Of a stretch of 64,000 nt of DNA, positions 53,870-64,000 are shown piece by piece. The DNA is taken from the NCBI GenBank assembly GCA_038501625.1, contig JAZAYU010000035.1, positions 568,001-632,000 on the forward strand. The letters run 5' to 3'. Source of the DNA: Corbicula japonica (taxonomy: Eukaryota > Mollusca > Bivalvia > Venerida > Cyrenidae). Within the stretch, counting starts at the first letter, position 1. Each line of letters starts with the position of its first letter. The notes below the pieces were generated by a model. The model searched no databases, was not told the DNA's origin, and saw only the letters and a program-made list of their open reading frames with translations. A program made the position numbers and the translations under genes.

Positions 53870-55434
53870 TTATTATGTTTCAAGTTTAATGAGTATACTA
53901 CAGTTTCACGCTGAGAAATTAAAATAATAGAGTAGGTGTAGTAAGAACACTAGTAATTTCAGGGTCTGTTAATTGAAATTAGAGAATTAGTTGAACAATG
54001 ATCTATTATTTCAAACTTGTTCGTCGTGAGTCTGATCATTGGAAAGGTTTGCAGTCTATTTCTACAGTAAACTGATATTCTCTATAAAGGGGCAAATAAG
54101 GCTTATGGTATATCCAGATTAATTTGATTAACATATTTCTACTGGACAACCAGATACCACTGGAGGGCTAATTTTGAAACTGCTTTCAGTTAATTGCAGG
54201 CAAAAGTATTTGTATAAACCCCAGATCACGGTCCAAGAAATGATCTTATCTTAGACCGTGACATGAGTTTTATACATTGGCATTCCTGATAACTGGAGAA
54301 ACAAGTATGCTTCTTTGATGAAAATGATTAGTTATCTTTGTATTTTACATGTGACTGCGTCTTTTGCCGTTACTCAGACAAGACAAGAATCGGAAAAGGG
54401 ACTGACTAAAATTTCCTGTATACGATAACTGTCTCGTATAACTGCTTGTTTCGGCATTTCTGGAAAAACATTATTACTGGACATCTCTCTTTATTACTTC
54501 AGGCAAGAAAAGGTCAAGATAGTGTGAACGGCGGTGCATTTATTATCATTGTGCCAATTTTTTGTCTAAAAAAAACCCCACTAGGCATGTCTCTTTGTTA
54601 GTGCAAGTTACGACAATTACTGGGTTTCTCTCGCTTTCTAGGCGATGAGGCTTAACCGGATGTCAGGAGATACACTGAGATTATCAAAGCAGTATTCTTG
54701 GCTTTGCAATAGTTTTGCCTATTGCAGGCAAAAGAAAAAAACTTGGTTTCCACGCAAGCGTGTATTAGAATTATTGAAACGGACGGAACAGCTATTTGTT
54801 TCTCGCCAAAACTTGCAGACACAATGTGACCAATAGGCAACTTTGTATAACTTTGTATTTGTTTTTCTCTAAGTTAAATTATAACTACTAGTTTCTTTCG
54901 TAGCAGATATTTGCAAGTACTTATGCAACACCTAGGATGCAAAAAGATCAACTGGTCTTTCTTTGTACACATGACTTGATTCGTCTTGAAAAGGATTCAC
55001 CTTGCTGCTCTTTCTCGCTATTGAAAGAACGGAAACGACTGGTTTCTCTTGGTATTACTAATCTCAAGAAGAACGGCTGGCTTTCTGTAAGTTTAGGAAG
55101 TTTAAGTGTGGGACTGTGTCTACAAAACTATAGGTTAAAGACTGCAGCCAACTGCAATTAATCATGAAGGACATTGTTCCTCCAAATCTAAGAATAACCT
55201 CATAGTTTGATTCCGATGTCAAATCAGTCCCGTTGTTGATATATAAGATTCTATTAGATAGTCATTTATCAAAATGGGAACTTTTATATCATTCTGCTTG
55301 CAATGATTAGTTTTCCATTTTAAAATAATATCAGATAACTATCTTAGGCAACGAACGATACTTGTAAATCGCACTGTGCCAGCTAAACTACAAGTCAGTT
55401 TCATGTAAAAATTATAATAATATAGTCAAACATG
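53870..55434. other. Mostly unique stretch
   Basis: Short plus-strand frames at 54645-54836 and 54937-55161 have no recognised domain. GGCTTTCT|GTAAGTTTAGG at 55083 looks like a donor for the second, but an acceptor is not evident. Confidence 0.25.
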
Positions 55435-55585
55435 TATTTAGCAGCCACCCAAGGGAGTTACAAAATTGGCTGTTGAACACTGGTGGCTGTTTAAAAATTA
55501 GAACAAAATGTCAGTTTAGGCTGATTAAGAAAGGTGGTTGCTGAATGCAGGTGGATGCTAAGGTAGGTTCAACTGTATTATATAA
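55435..55585. mobile_element. TAGCAGCCACCC terminal-repeat element, copy 1
   Basis: Left TAGTCAAACATGTATTTAGC then AGCCACCC. Right GGTGGATGCTAAGG then TAGGTTCAACTGTAT. The two ends are imperfect inverted repeats. A sister copy is at 56560-56735. Confidence 0.6.
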
Positions 55586-55664
55586 ACATTTTAATCAGAA
55601 TCAAAATGCATGTACATCTTTTAGGAAATTGAACTTACGTGGCTTTATTACCAAGAAAACTTGT

Positions 55665-55832
55665 ACATATGAGAACCTGTTGCCCGGGCAAGTGTGAGGT
55701 CGGTGCACCCTAGAACCTAGTTTAAACCCCAGTGTCAACTTGTTTTAACACCAACTGTTCTAACGTGGTAACCCATCGGGTTCTCACTTTCGTTGTTTGT
55801 GGCGTCTTTTTTGAAACTGATCATTGTTGAGC
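55665..55832 (-). repeat. GAACCCG dispersed repeat family, copy 3
   Basis: On the minus strand: TGATCAGTTTCAAAAAAGACGCC, GTGAGAACCCGATGGGTTACC, TTAAAACAAGTTGACACTGG, GGTTCTAGGGTGCACCGACC and CTTGCCCGGGCAACAGG. The cleanest copy in the window. Confidence 0.65.
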
Positions 55833-55910
55833 CTGTACAGATGTCTGCAGTCTGTGTTGAAGCGTGTATAAGAATGCGGGAGATTACAGTAATATCCCAA
55901 GATGCATCAA

Positions 55911-55956
55911 CTGACACGTACAGATAGTAACGACTGACACGTACAGATAGTAACGA
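55911..55956. repeat. 23-bp tandem duplication
   Basis: CTGACACGTACAGATAGTAA plus CGA, twice in direct succession. Confidence 0.85.
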
Positions 55957-55989
55957 CTGACAAGTTTCCAACGGATTGAATTAATCCTA

Positions 55990-56220
55990 GAGCTGTTATG
56001 CGGATTGCCAAAGTGCTAGTCTCAATCATTCAGACGCTCTGATTTCGCAATGACAGAACGTCTAGATGATCAAAGAACATGATGTCACAGAAGCTTTACC
56101 GAACACCAAATAGCCAAATTGCACCAGACAACAAAAAAACAGAGACACGGAATCGGCTGACAGTGATGGATTTTTCCTAAAGAAATGAAAGCATTCACAA
56201 CGGGGGTTTTATAGAATAAA
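55990..56220 (+). repeat. CAGAAGCTTTGCCAAA block, copy 3
   Basis: TCACAGAAGCTTTACCGAAC, CCAAATAGCCAAATTGC, ACCAGACA and GGCTGACAGTGATGG. Confidence 0.5.
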
Positions 56221-56559
56221 AAAAAACACCTTTAGTGGAATTTGTTTAAATGGGTCATTTTGATTTCTTATTTCGACCTATTTGGCATAATTATGTTATA
56301 TGTGTGATTTTAATATCCCAACTAGTATAGCTTTGGATATTGTTCAATTTACCCAAGGATATACACTCTTTTTTGTGTGGTGCGAAAGATTTATATTTTC
56401 AGATTCCCTGTCAAATTCTATCCTATTGTTTTCTTATTTAGGGTAAACTAGATCTAATTATTTTATCTTGGGACCATACGCCGCTGATCATGGAATTGAA
56501 ATAATTTGGAAAATAGCGCATTGAAACTTTCATGTTAACTGTTGTAGGCATTAAAAAAG

Positions 56560-56735
56560 TCAAAACTGTCTTAAGCAGCCACCCACGGGAGTGACAAAAA
56601 GTGGCTGCTTAATACAGGTGGCTGTTTAAGACAGGTAAAAATAAGAACAAAGTGTTAGTTATTGACATATTCAAACTGGCTGTTTAAGACAGGTGGTTGA
56701 TGAATGCAAGTGGATGCTAAGGAAGATTCAACTGT
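56560..56735. mobile_element. TAGCAGCCACCC terminal-repeat element, copy 2
   Basis: AAACTGTCTTAAGCAGCCACCC ... GGTGGCTGTTTAAGACAGG ... AAGTGGATGCTAAGGAAG ... TTCAACTGTATA. Longer than copy 1, with an internal repeat of CTGTTTAAGACAGGT. Confidence 0.6.
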
Positions 56736-56895
56736 ATACATTTTTATTACTGCAAAGGAATAGACTCAACTCAATCGATCGTGAAATAGTTTCAGGTTTG
56801 TCGTGTTTGGTAGTTTTCAAAGTTACCATTTTCATCTATTAATGAGTGTTCCGTTATCCTTTCCCCTCCCAGCAGCATTTGTCCTAGAAGAAGAA

Positions 56896-57402
56896 GTGAG
56901 TAATATTAACACTCGAATACTTAATAGAAAAATATGCAAATTTGCAGAGGAATTGAAGGTTGGCCCGAAGTGATGTTGGTTGGGTCATAATCTTCGACAT
57001 AGCAACTCGAGAAACATGGTCGCTGAATATTAACCGGAAAGTCAGTTACGTTTGTGCTCTTGCCTCCCCGAGTCATCATCGACAGTTGAACAAAAAACCA
57101 GCGATGCAAAATATGTTTTCTCTACGGAAAAATAACAGTATTAATTCAATTTAAAACTGTAACGGTTCAAATTTCTACTAGACGTTGATATGATGTGTGG
57201 GTGTTGACTTGTCATCGAGACAACAGGAAACATTGAATTTGTATTAACGGATGTTGAAGATGAGACTATCTTTACCTCCCTTTCCATTACAGACAATTAT
57301 TTATCAATTTCAACTTTTCTCACAGTCACCATTTACGTAATGTGAAGTTTGAACAGACATTTTAACAGTTTTTAACGGTTCATAACATTTATTTGAATAA
57401 CC
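56896..57402. other. Unique stretch with weak splice signals
   Basis: CTCCCAGCAG | ... GAAGAAGAA|GTGAGT around 56873-56895 could bound a tiny plus exon. CTCCCTTTCCATTACAG at about 57293 is a strong acceptor without a clear donor. Confidence 0.2.

Positions 57403-57437
<35 letters not shown>
57403..57437. repeat. AAT microsatellite
   Basis: About eleven uninterrupted AAT units. Confidence 0.9.
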
Positions 57438-57439
<2 letters not shown>

Positions 57440-57535
57440 TCTTTATTTATAGATGGTAACTCTTAAGTTTTGTACAAAGTAAAACAACAATAATACAAAT
57501 CTTATTTTCAAGAGGCCATCATGAAATATTGTAAC

Positions 57536-57553
57536 TACACACACACACACACA
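57536..57553. repeat. CA microsatellite
   Basis: Nine CA/AC units. Confidence 0.85.
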
Positions 57554-57559
57554 ATAAAT

Positions 57560-58967
57560 TAAAATGAAATAAAAAAAGATGAACAATACAAAATCACATA
57601 TGTTAATTGGGCAATATTTTGAGAAGGCAAAATATTATAATGTAATACATTATAATACATATACTCAAGAGTAGAAAAAAAATGTTAATCAAATGTTGTG
57701 TTTTGTTATTTTTTTATCACGTTACTTCTGGTCCCCCGTTATCAAATCACTCATCACGGTATTCTGTTGGACATTAATTTTACAAACCTCATTTCAAGGT
57801 CCACAGTGACGTACACTGTCGAACAGAAAAAACGATAATTGAACATCAACAGAAGAATAATAGAATATAACAAAAGAATAGGCCAGCGAACTTTCCATTG
57901 TGTAATAAATAATAATGACATGAAGTTTATTTTTTCAACGATACCTTCCCACTCCCAAGTAATTACCGGTAACAGTATCTGTTGGGACTGATTACTATAT
58001 TTGGATGTCAAATTTCTTCTGAAAAATATGTCTGATATTGGTTACCAAACTTCCGAGCATTTTCAAAGTGCATGACAATGTCGGTTACAGGACACACCAC
58101 ACCAGGAAACAATGACCTGCAATTAAACCCACGTGAACAGCAACTAGTTTGGAAGAGTTTAATTATTTTAAGAGTAATCTCACTGTCATGTAACAGCTGC
58201 CCTGTACCAAATAGTGGGTACCCTGTGGCAGTCCGCAAGATGGCGACCAGTTACATTTAAGCGACGAAAATGTATGTGCTATTTTGTTTCCAATTTGTAT
58301 ACACATTGTAAAGTGAATCTGCTTTTGTTTACTGTGTATAATGTATTGTATATTATCGAGAACTTGACAGTCACGTGACAAGAAGTCTATATAAATATTT
58401 TTTTCAGCAAAATGTTCTACAATTTTAATACTGCAAAGTTCTCTTCATGAGCATTGATTACGTTCAATATTTAGTTATATTTTAAGAGAGGCACTGTCGG
58501 TCAGAATTAAAATATATTATTTCAAGTGTATATTGCTTTGTATTTCATACTATCAAGAGTCTTTATTTATTGATGTGTGGCGTCCGTCAAAAGTCGGACC
58601 GTACCTCAGTTCGGTTGTTATTCCTTGTTCATGGATAAGCGAGAAACCCATTTAACTTGCAAAACCAAAAACCTTTACCAATGGACTACTGCAAAATCTC
58701 TATTTTTATATTTTCTTTGATAACAATATAAATATTTATCGATTGAAATTTAAATTATATCATTGGCCATTGCAAATATTTGTGTTTTCAATGATTTTAA
58801 ATATCAAAACGGAAACATTTATTTAAATCCATTAGCTAATAGTGGAATATACCTTAATTTAACTGAAATAATTCTACATCGTATTTGAGTTATTGAAACA
58901 TTGCTGTAGCAATAGTTCACGAGCCATTCCAATGAATTATAGGTTTACATGGGTTTCTTAATTCTAT
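57560..58967. other. Unique stretch; possible YY1-like site
   Basis: CCGCAAGATGGCGACC at 58234-58249 matches the AAGATGGCG element found at many animal start sites. The ATG within it opens only six codons, and overlapping frames on both strands (58072-58260, 58163-58381) are unrecognised. Confidence 0.25.
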
Positions 58968-59130
58968 GATGCCACAAACGCTTTGCAAATCACAAAACAG
59001 CTATTAACATCGAACAGCAGTACAAGAAATGAAAACGTTACTGGCTGAGAGTAAAAGATTAGATCTATATACATGACAAGGCTTGTAATATCCAGCCATA
59101 TAGGTGCTTCCTGAGATGTTACACGCGGGA
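58968..59130 (+). repeat. CAGAAGCTTTGCCAAA block, copy 4
   Basis: ATGCCACAAACGCTTTGC ... TTACTGGCTGAGAGT ... AAAGATTAGATCTATATACATG. Confidence 0.45.
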
Positions 59131-59589
59131 CTTTTACTGTGTAGCCTTTATTAATAATAAAAAATCAACTGAAACGATCAATCAATTTTCAAATAAATAA
59201 TCAGCTGACGAGCGGGAAATAATTTGTCTTCGTTCTTTTCAACTCTGATTTAGGGACTTCAAAAACAAGCTCACCACTTTGAGAAAAAAAAGGTTCTGAA
59301 CACAAATAAAATCTGTATCGCTGGTATTAAACGAATACAGAGCTTTGTTTACAGGTGGTTATTATGATAATTAAACAATACTGACTTGTTAAGACCTGAT
59401 CGAGTTGATCTTTTTCTCACCATAATATTTTACTTAGATTTAGGCTCTATGGTTATATACAAGTAATAGGCATCCTCATGGATACGTTGTGCACCGCTTG
59501 ATGGAGATTTGTTCGGCGTTAGCTGTCTAAGCTCACTTTTGACCTAGTTTTTCAACCAACGAAATGTTGTAAATAATACTCGTATTCTA

Positions 59590-59731
59590 TTATTATGCAG
59601 CGGGAAAATGAAATAAACTATTTCGATTGGTAGCTATTAACAACAGAGAGGCATCTAGCAGGGTGGAGAGGTATCTAGTGGGAGTTTTTTTATTATGCAG
59701 CTGGAAAATCAAATAGATTATTTCGATTGGT
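59590..59731. repeat. Direct repeat 100 bp apart
   Basis: TTATTATGCAGCGGGAAAAT ... TATTTCGATTGGT at 59590-59631 recurs at 59690-59731 with four differences. The spacer has its own short duplication (GGCATCTAGCAGGG / GGTATCTAGTGGG). Confidence 0.8.
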
Positions 59732-60052
59732 TTTTAGTGGTTGTAGTTTAAGATTACCGTAACGATTTTTATATTTTGTGTAAGTATTTACCTGGCACTT
59801 AAATGTTCGAGCATTTTCGTTTTTAAAAGAGATAATTGTATTGAAGTAAAACATATTTACGATTTAAATAACCAGTTAAGTCAATATTGATGGCTTAAAT
59901 ACAATTTTATATATAATATTCTTGGGTGTCAGGTAAACATTTGCGTACAATACTAAGTGTAAAACGAAAGAAAAGTGCAGATATTTCTATTTCTTACTGG
60001 TTCTTTTCTAGATCCTTTGATACTGATTGTTAATTTCAAGTGGGAAAGATAC

Positions 60053-60125
60053 GTTCTCTGTAGTGTAGTGGCTAACTCTCTCGCCTCGCAAGCTAAGGCC
60101 CAGGGTTCAATACTCAGGATGGACA
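60053..60125 (+). pseudogene. tRNA-like / SINE head
   Basis: TAGTGTAGTGG is a perfect A box and GGGTTCAATACTC a degenerate B box. The fold is poor and the T-tract after position 60127 is short. Probably a tRNA-derived repeat. Confidence 0.4.
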
Positions 60126-60284
60126 TTTTTTTAAAGTTAATTTACGTAAAAGTTGATAGATTTCGCTCTTGCAACAAGCTGTTATTATTTATATTTATTA
60201 AATTTCAAGGACATTTATTCATCTTGAGTTTTAACTCTACAAGAGGTTTTTTATTAAAACTGAATAAATGTAGATCAAGACTTA

Positions 60285-60420
60285 ATGTAAGGCTATGCTT
60301 CTGGTTTAAACCCCTGTGACAATTCGATTTGCCATTGACCGTTTCAAGGCGGTAACCCCTCGGGTTCTCATTTTTATTCATTCTTTGTGGTGTCCTTTTT
60401 GAAACTGATCATTTTATTAA
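60285..60420 (-). repeat. GAACCCG dispersed repeat family, copy 4
   Basis: Minus strand: TGATCAGTTTCAAAAAGGACACC, ATGAGAACCCGAGGGGTTACC, TGTCACAGGGGTTTAAACC. A further fragment is at 60950-61012 (CAGTGAGAGGTTGGTGCAC, AGAACCTGGTTTAAAC). Confidence 0.6.
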
Positions 60421-61584
60421 CCATGCTCTCTCACCCTCTTCTTGACTGTGTGGGGAGGCTGTTTTTTCTGAATGTGGCAATTTTTAAATCGACTTGTTAT
60501 CACCGTATGAAATTGTTGCAACAGCTTCAACATTTTTTTGAAAGACATTTTCAATAAATTTATGAGTTGTCATGACTCGGTCGCTTAATCTCTAGGTCAT
60601 ACTAAGAAGGCAGGGAGGGTTCGTCAACAGCTATAACAAGTAAAATAAAATAACTAAACTGCGTCTGCTTCGCCTCTCTATATTTCTTTCTTTCTTATAT
60701 ACATGTATATATAAATCTTTTCCATCAACGCCGTTTATCTTTTTTAAAGATATTTCTTGTTTTTATACTACCATGGAAGAGTCGCTTTCTTACCTCTTTC
60801 ACCCAATTATCAAGATAAAATTATAACAACCTTTAACCCCACCTCTTAAATTGCATAACGTGTAAACTTTTGCAACAGGTTATCGGTACCGAAAATTACA
60901 AAACGTTTTGCAAGTTATATCGCCGGTATCTAGATTGAATTCAAAATCACATATGAGAAACTGTTGGGGCCAGTGAGAGGTTGGTGCACACAAGAACCTG
61001 GTTTAAACTCCAAAATGGCAAAATATTCTGGCAATGACCTTCCCAATTCGTCCCCGGGTTACAATTATTGTGTTGTTTTTTTTAATTTATCGAAATAATG
61101 AAATTAAGTTTGAGAAACAATTTTATATTTAAAGAATGACTACTCGAACGATTATGCAAATCATGGAAGGTATCATCGATTGTTGTTTGTGTTGATATAT
61201 ACTGGGTATGCAAAATCATTACAATTGCAGCTCACCTTCTTTGAATTGATTTGGAAATGATTACTCCATTATAAAGATGTCAATGTTTTCTATGTGAATG
61301 AATGGTATATTGCGTGTCCATCATGGAGCACTATGTCAGTTTCCGACTTTCACAGCATCTGGAACATGCATGACGCGGATGCTGGACACAAGATAACGAT
61401 CATACTTATTTAGATACAAATTATCCTTGGTTCCATAATACGCAGTAACATCTATTACGACAGGCAATTCAAATCACTAGATTTCGATGCATCATTTAGG
61501 CGAATGGAAAAACACGGGATTCTATCGATACATTTAACGCTCTGTGGAGCATACCTTAATGCAAATTAAACAACTGGGCAAAAG
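60421..61584. other. Mostly unique stretch
   Basis: Holds the fragment of the GAACCCG family at 60950-61012. Otherwise nothing recognised. Confidence 0.3.
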
Positions 61585-61703
61585 ATTACATTACTGAGAT
61601 TTGAAACCAGTCTTAAATCTCTAGCATTTGACCAGTTGCCATTTCGGCCAATCAGATTCTTGAGATTTGAGACTGGTCTCCAGATTTAGTTTTATGACCT
61701 CGG
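61585..61703. mobile_element. CCAATCAG hairpin element, copy k
   Basis: ACCAGTCTTAAATCTCTAGC ... CCATTTCGGCCAATCAG ... TGAGACTGGTCTCC ... TTTTATGACCTCGG. Left arm partly deleted. Confidence 0.75.
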
Positions 61704-61724
61704 ACACTGGTATACTCCATTACA

Positions 61725-61792
61725 CAGTCGCCATTTCAGCCAATCAGATCCTTGATTTGAGACTGGTTTCCATTCTCAGTTTTATAATCTTG
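61725..61792. mobile_element. CCAATCAG hairpin element, right half l
   Basis: AGTCGCCATTTCAGCCAATC ... GAGACTGGTTTCC ... TTTTATAATCTTGGG. Only 22 bases separate it from copy k. Confidence 0.75.
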
Positions 61793-61844
61793 GGACCAGG
61801 TCTCATATTTTTTATTACTGGCGGCTAGTGAGATCAACAGGTTC

Positions 61845-61981
61845 CAAGGTTATAAAGCTGAGAATAGGAACCAGTCTCAAATCTCAAGTATCTGATTGGC
61901 TGAAATGGCGGCCAGTCGCCATTTCAGCCAATCAGATACTTGAGATTTGAGACTGGTTTCCATGCTCAGTTTTATGACCTT
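61845..61981. mobile_element. CCAATCAG hairpin element, copy m (intact)
   Basis: AAGGTTATAAAGCTGAGAATAG ... ATGGCGGCCAGTCGCCAT centre ... GCTCAGTTTTATGACCTT. Arms about 65 bases, nearly perfect. Confidence 0.9.
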
Positions 61982-62376
61982 GCTTACAGTACTTTTCTTT
62001 CATATCTGAAGACAAGGAGAGCAAGATTGCATCCATGCAATAAACTACAATTAACTACAAATAAAAATTAATGGGACAGAAGACAATAAAACCCGTGCAT
62101 AAACCAAATAGTCATTTGTCACAATCAGCAGTAGTTTATTTTCTTTCCTATTTGACTGATTTGTTCTCCCTCGTGCAATTAATAAATTTAAAGTAAAAAT
62201 ATTGGAAAGCAAACTACTTCGTAATGTTCGAGAAAAAGCAATTCAATTCAAATATGACAGAATATATTCCACAATTATCATTATATTATGGTATACAATA
62301 ACTTCAGAATATGTAAATACTTATGCAATATATCAATAGAAGTTATCATTTAAAAGGTAAAAGTTATGTTTTTATA

Positions 62377-62666
62377 GTCTGGTTCGTTCGAAACATATTA
62401 GTCTGGTTCGTACGAAACATATTCACCCGACTTTCACATTTACCCCCTGATCACTGGATATTATAAGTCATCCTTTAACAGTCGGCGCCGAAAGCAGCCA
62501 CGGAACATTGGCTTATATTCCTCACAAGTACCCATTTATACACCTGGGTGGAGAGAAGCAATGAAGGCTTAATTTCTTGCCAAGGGAAATTAGCGGCCGG
62601 ACTGCGGCTCGAACCCGGGACTCCTCGATCACCAAGCGAGCGCTATACCACTGGACCACCGCTGCC
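62377..62666 (-). mobile_element. tRNA-derived SINE with CACCCAGGTGTATAAATGGG core
   Basis: Minus strand from 62666: GGCAGCGGTGGTCCAGTGGT has a perfect A box, and CCGGGTTCGAGCCG is a near B box. The body follows with CTCCACCCAGGTGTATAAAT and GGGTACTTGTGAGG, then a tail of two 24-bp repeats (GTTTCGTACGAACCAGACTA type). The central block resembles the shared core of a widespread invertebrate SINE superfamily as I remember it (Meta-SINE like), which is unverified. Confidence 0.75.
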
Positions 62667-63277
62667 TTCATTTAATTTTTACATCTAACACAGTATGGGA
62701 CCGGACACCGGATATAATCGCGTTTTGAGTCAAAACAAAGTCTTTAAAAGTTAGTAGAGGTAAGAAAAAAACGATTTCTCAGCTCATACGACACTAATCT
62801 GACCTGGGTTTGATTTTATGGTTCTCTTACTAAATGCCAGATATCATAAAAGTACAAGTGCCAACCAACACATCAAGATTTGTTCATCTATTTGTAAAAG
62901 TTCACCGTTGCTCACGAGAGAAATTGATGCCCAAGTACCGAAAGTCTAGTTTCATTATTAATTTCGTTCAAAAATAAAAATTCTGAATCGACAGTTTTCT
63001 TTTACTCCTCCTCATGTACTTACATTCCAATTTTTAGTAAGATTGACCAAAAATTGACTTCTACAGCGACAAAAAATGCACACGCTTAGTGTACTGGGTA
63101 TACAAAATCTTTGCTCAAACGTGTACTGGGTATACTGAGCAATTGTACTGAGTATACATTATAAAAATGAGCAATGACATTGATTAAATACCATAATTAC
63201 ATTCATTATCATTATAATCGTCATCGTCGTCGTCATCATAATCATCAACATCAATTACGGTATCGTTTGATTTTCAG
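62667..63277. other. Unique stretch ahead of the candidate exon
   Basis: Includes a TCATCGTCGTCGTCATC trinucleotide patch at about 63217-63235 and the repeated word GTACTGGGTATAC (about 63091, 63123). No gene seen. Confidence 0.3.
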
Positions 63278-63318
63278 AAAGATATTGAACATGCGGAAAG
63301 CGTTGTGTCAGAGATTGA
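63278..63318 (+). CDS. Candidate internal exon with consensus splice sites
   Basis: GTTTGATTTTCAG acceptor, 41 bases, then a GTAAGTATT donor. The frame beginning at base 1 reads KDIEHAESVVSEI and is acidic and helix-like, with phase 2 at the donor. A second frame (KILNMRKALCQRL) is also open. Splice strength is the best in the plus-strand part of the window. The gene is unknown, and other exons would lie outside or far away. Confidence 0.45.
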
Positions 63319-63324
63319 GTAAGT

Positions 63325-64000
63325 ATTTTGTTTGTTACGAATGTATAATGTAGGTAAGCATATATGCAAGAATATATAACACATTGCATTTAATTTTTCT
63401 GTAAAGGTGGGAAATACGCCACATAAATACTTACATTTATGCAGTTGGGCTTATAGTTGGATATTTTTAAGTTATACACTAGTCGTTTGTCATGGTTACA
63501 CAATGGACACACACACGCTTATTTTTCAAGATGTTGATATAAAGGATAAATATGTAAATTTTCATAGTTTATTCATTAAAATATTATAAAAGCTAAATGT
63601 GTTGCATATAAACCCACATTTGTAAAATTTAATCATGTTTCGTGTGCAATGATTATTAATGGGAAGACAGCGCTATAGTTTTCTAAAAGTACACTATAGG
63701 AACAAATTGCAAATTGTATATTTTTCATTTTATTCACTGGCACCCGAAGCGATATCCATTTTGAAAGTACGATAGATAACTAGACCCTCATGGGGATATA
63801 GAAGTGAGTTCGTCGGTCGATCACATGGTTTCCGGATGATAGCTCTATATACCTTCATCAAATCTACAAGTCAAATGTTTGGGTTCAGAAAACTAATCTT
63901 ACCACTAATAAGGGCAAATGATTGTAAAATGATTTGTTACATAGGTGTAACATAATAAAATTGAGATCACGGTTAAATTGGACTTCATATCACTAATATT
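63325..64000. other. AT-rich stretch to the window end
   Basis: Intron-like sequence. Short open frame at 63407-63589 without domain. Nothing recognised. Confidence 0.3.

Noticed and set aside
1..64000. CRISPR array or bacterial operon
   Set aside because: The tandem arrays have long monomers without unique spacers of constant length. AT-rich DNA, introns and SINEs point to an animal genome.

Overview
The window looks like nuclear DNA of a metazoan, most likely a bivalve mollusc. It is AT-rich, has no bacterial-type gene packing, and has no open frame longer than 195 codons; that one, at 14647-15234, is a by-product of a tandem repeat. Splice-site-bounded candidate exons are rare. The assignment to bivalves rests on my memory of repeat words such as AGGGGCATAACTC, TGACCTTGACC and GATCAGCCGGCACATC, which I associate with clam and mussel genomes. 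It is an inference, not a search result.

Layout. From 1 to about 29 kb the sequence is intron-like or intergenic DNA packed with repeats. It holds TTAA-flanked palindromic elements, a CCAATCAG hairpin family, long tandem-core elements (4.86-8.93, 13.0-15.3 and 18.1-20.0 kb), a decayed mariner transposon with a TA duplication (10.3-11.4 kb) and a mariner-ended MITE (12.2-12.8 kb). The best protein-coding signal here is on the minus strand. A possible start exon at 29.47-29.49 kb joins in frame to a 54-codon exon at 28.38-28.54 kb with a good donor. Weaker minus-strand exon candidates lie at 9.2, 4.5 and 2.0-2.5 kb. From 29.6 to 38.3 kb three more hairpin-ended tandem-core elements occur. A 950-bp terminal-inverted-repeat element splits a CCAATCAG hairpin, and a 398-bp CAG...CTG element splits a TTAA element. 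From 38.3 to 49 kb there is mostly unique sequence, a C-rich G-quadruplex tract, two GC-rich word arrays and plus-strand candidate exons at 42.6 and 44.6 kb. A possible promoter with an ETS-type site and a 5' exon lies at 48.9 kb. From 49 to 64 kb there are diverged repeat blocks that recur about every 3 kb, several tRNA-derived SINE-like sequences, a cluster of three CCAATCAG hairpins at 61.6-62.0 kb and a well-bounded plus-strand exon at 63.28-63.32 kb.

Most notable pattern. Seven tandem-core elements belong to about five sequence families but share one architecture. Each has a short perfect or near-perfect palindrome at the 5' end, a family-specific 10-15 base subterminal inverted repeat, a core of 140-180 bp tandem monomers (sometimes built from modules shared between families) and, where the end survives, a 3' hairpin followed by AAAAA. 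This matches what is known of non-autonomous Helentron/Helitron elements (HINEs, including the bivalve 'pearl' elements), although no transposase is present. Several cores carry a common box (AAAGGGGCATAAC), and others carry dense nuclear-receptor-type half-sites (TCAAGGTCA).

Limits. Gene calls are single-exon guesses from splice signals and open frames. No complete gene, rRNA, CRISPR array or bacterial-type operon is visible.
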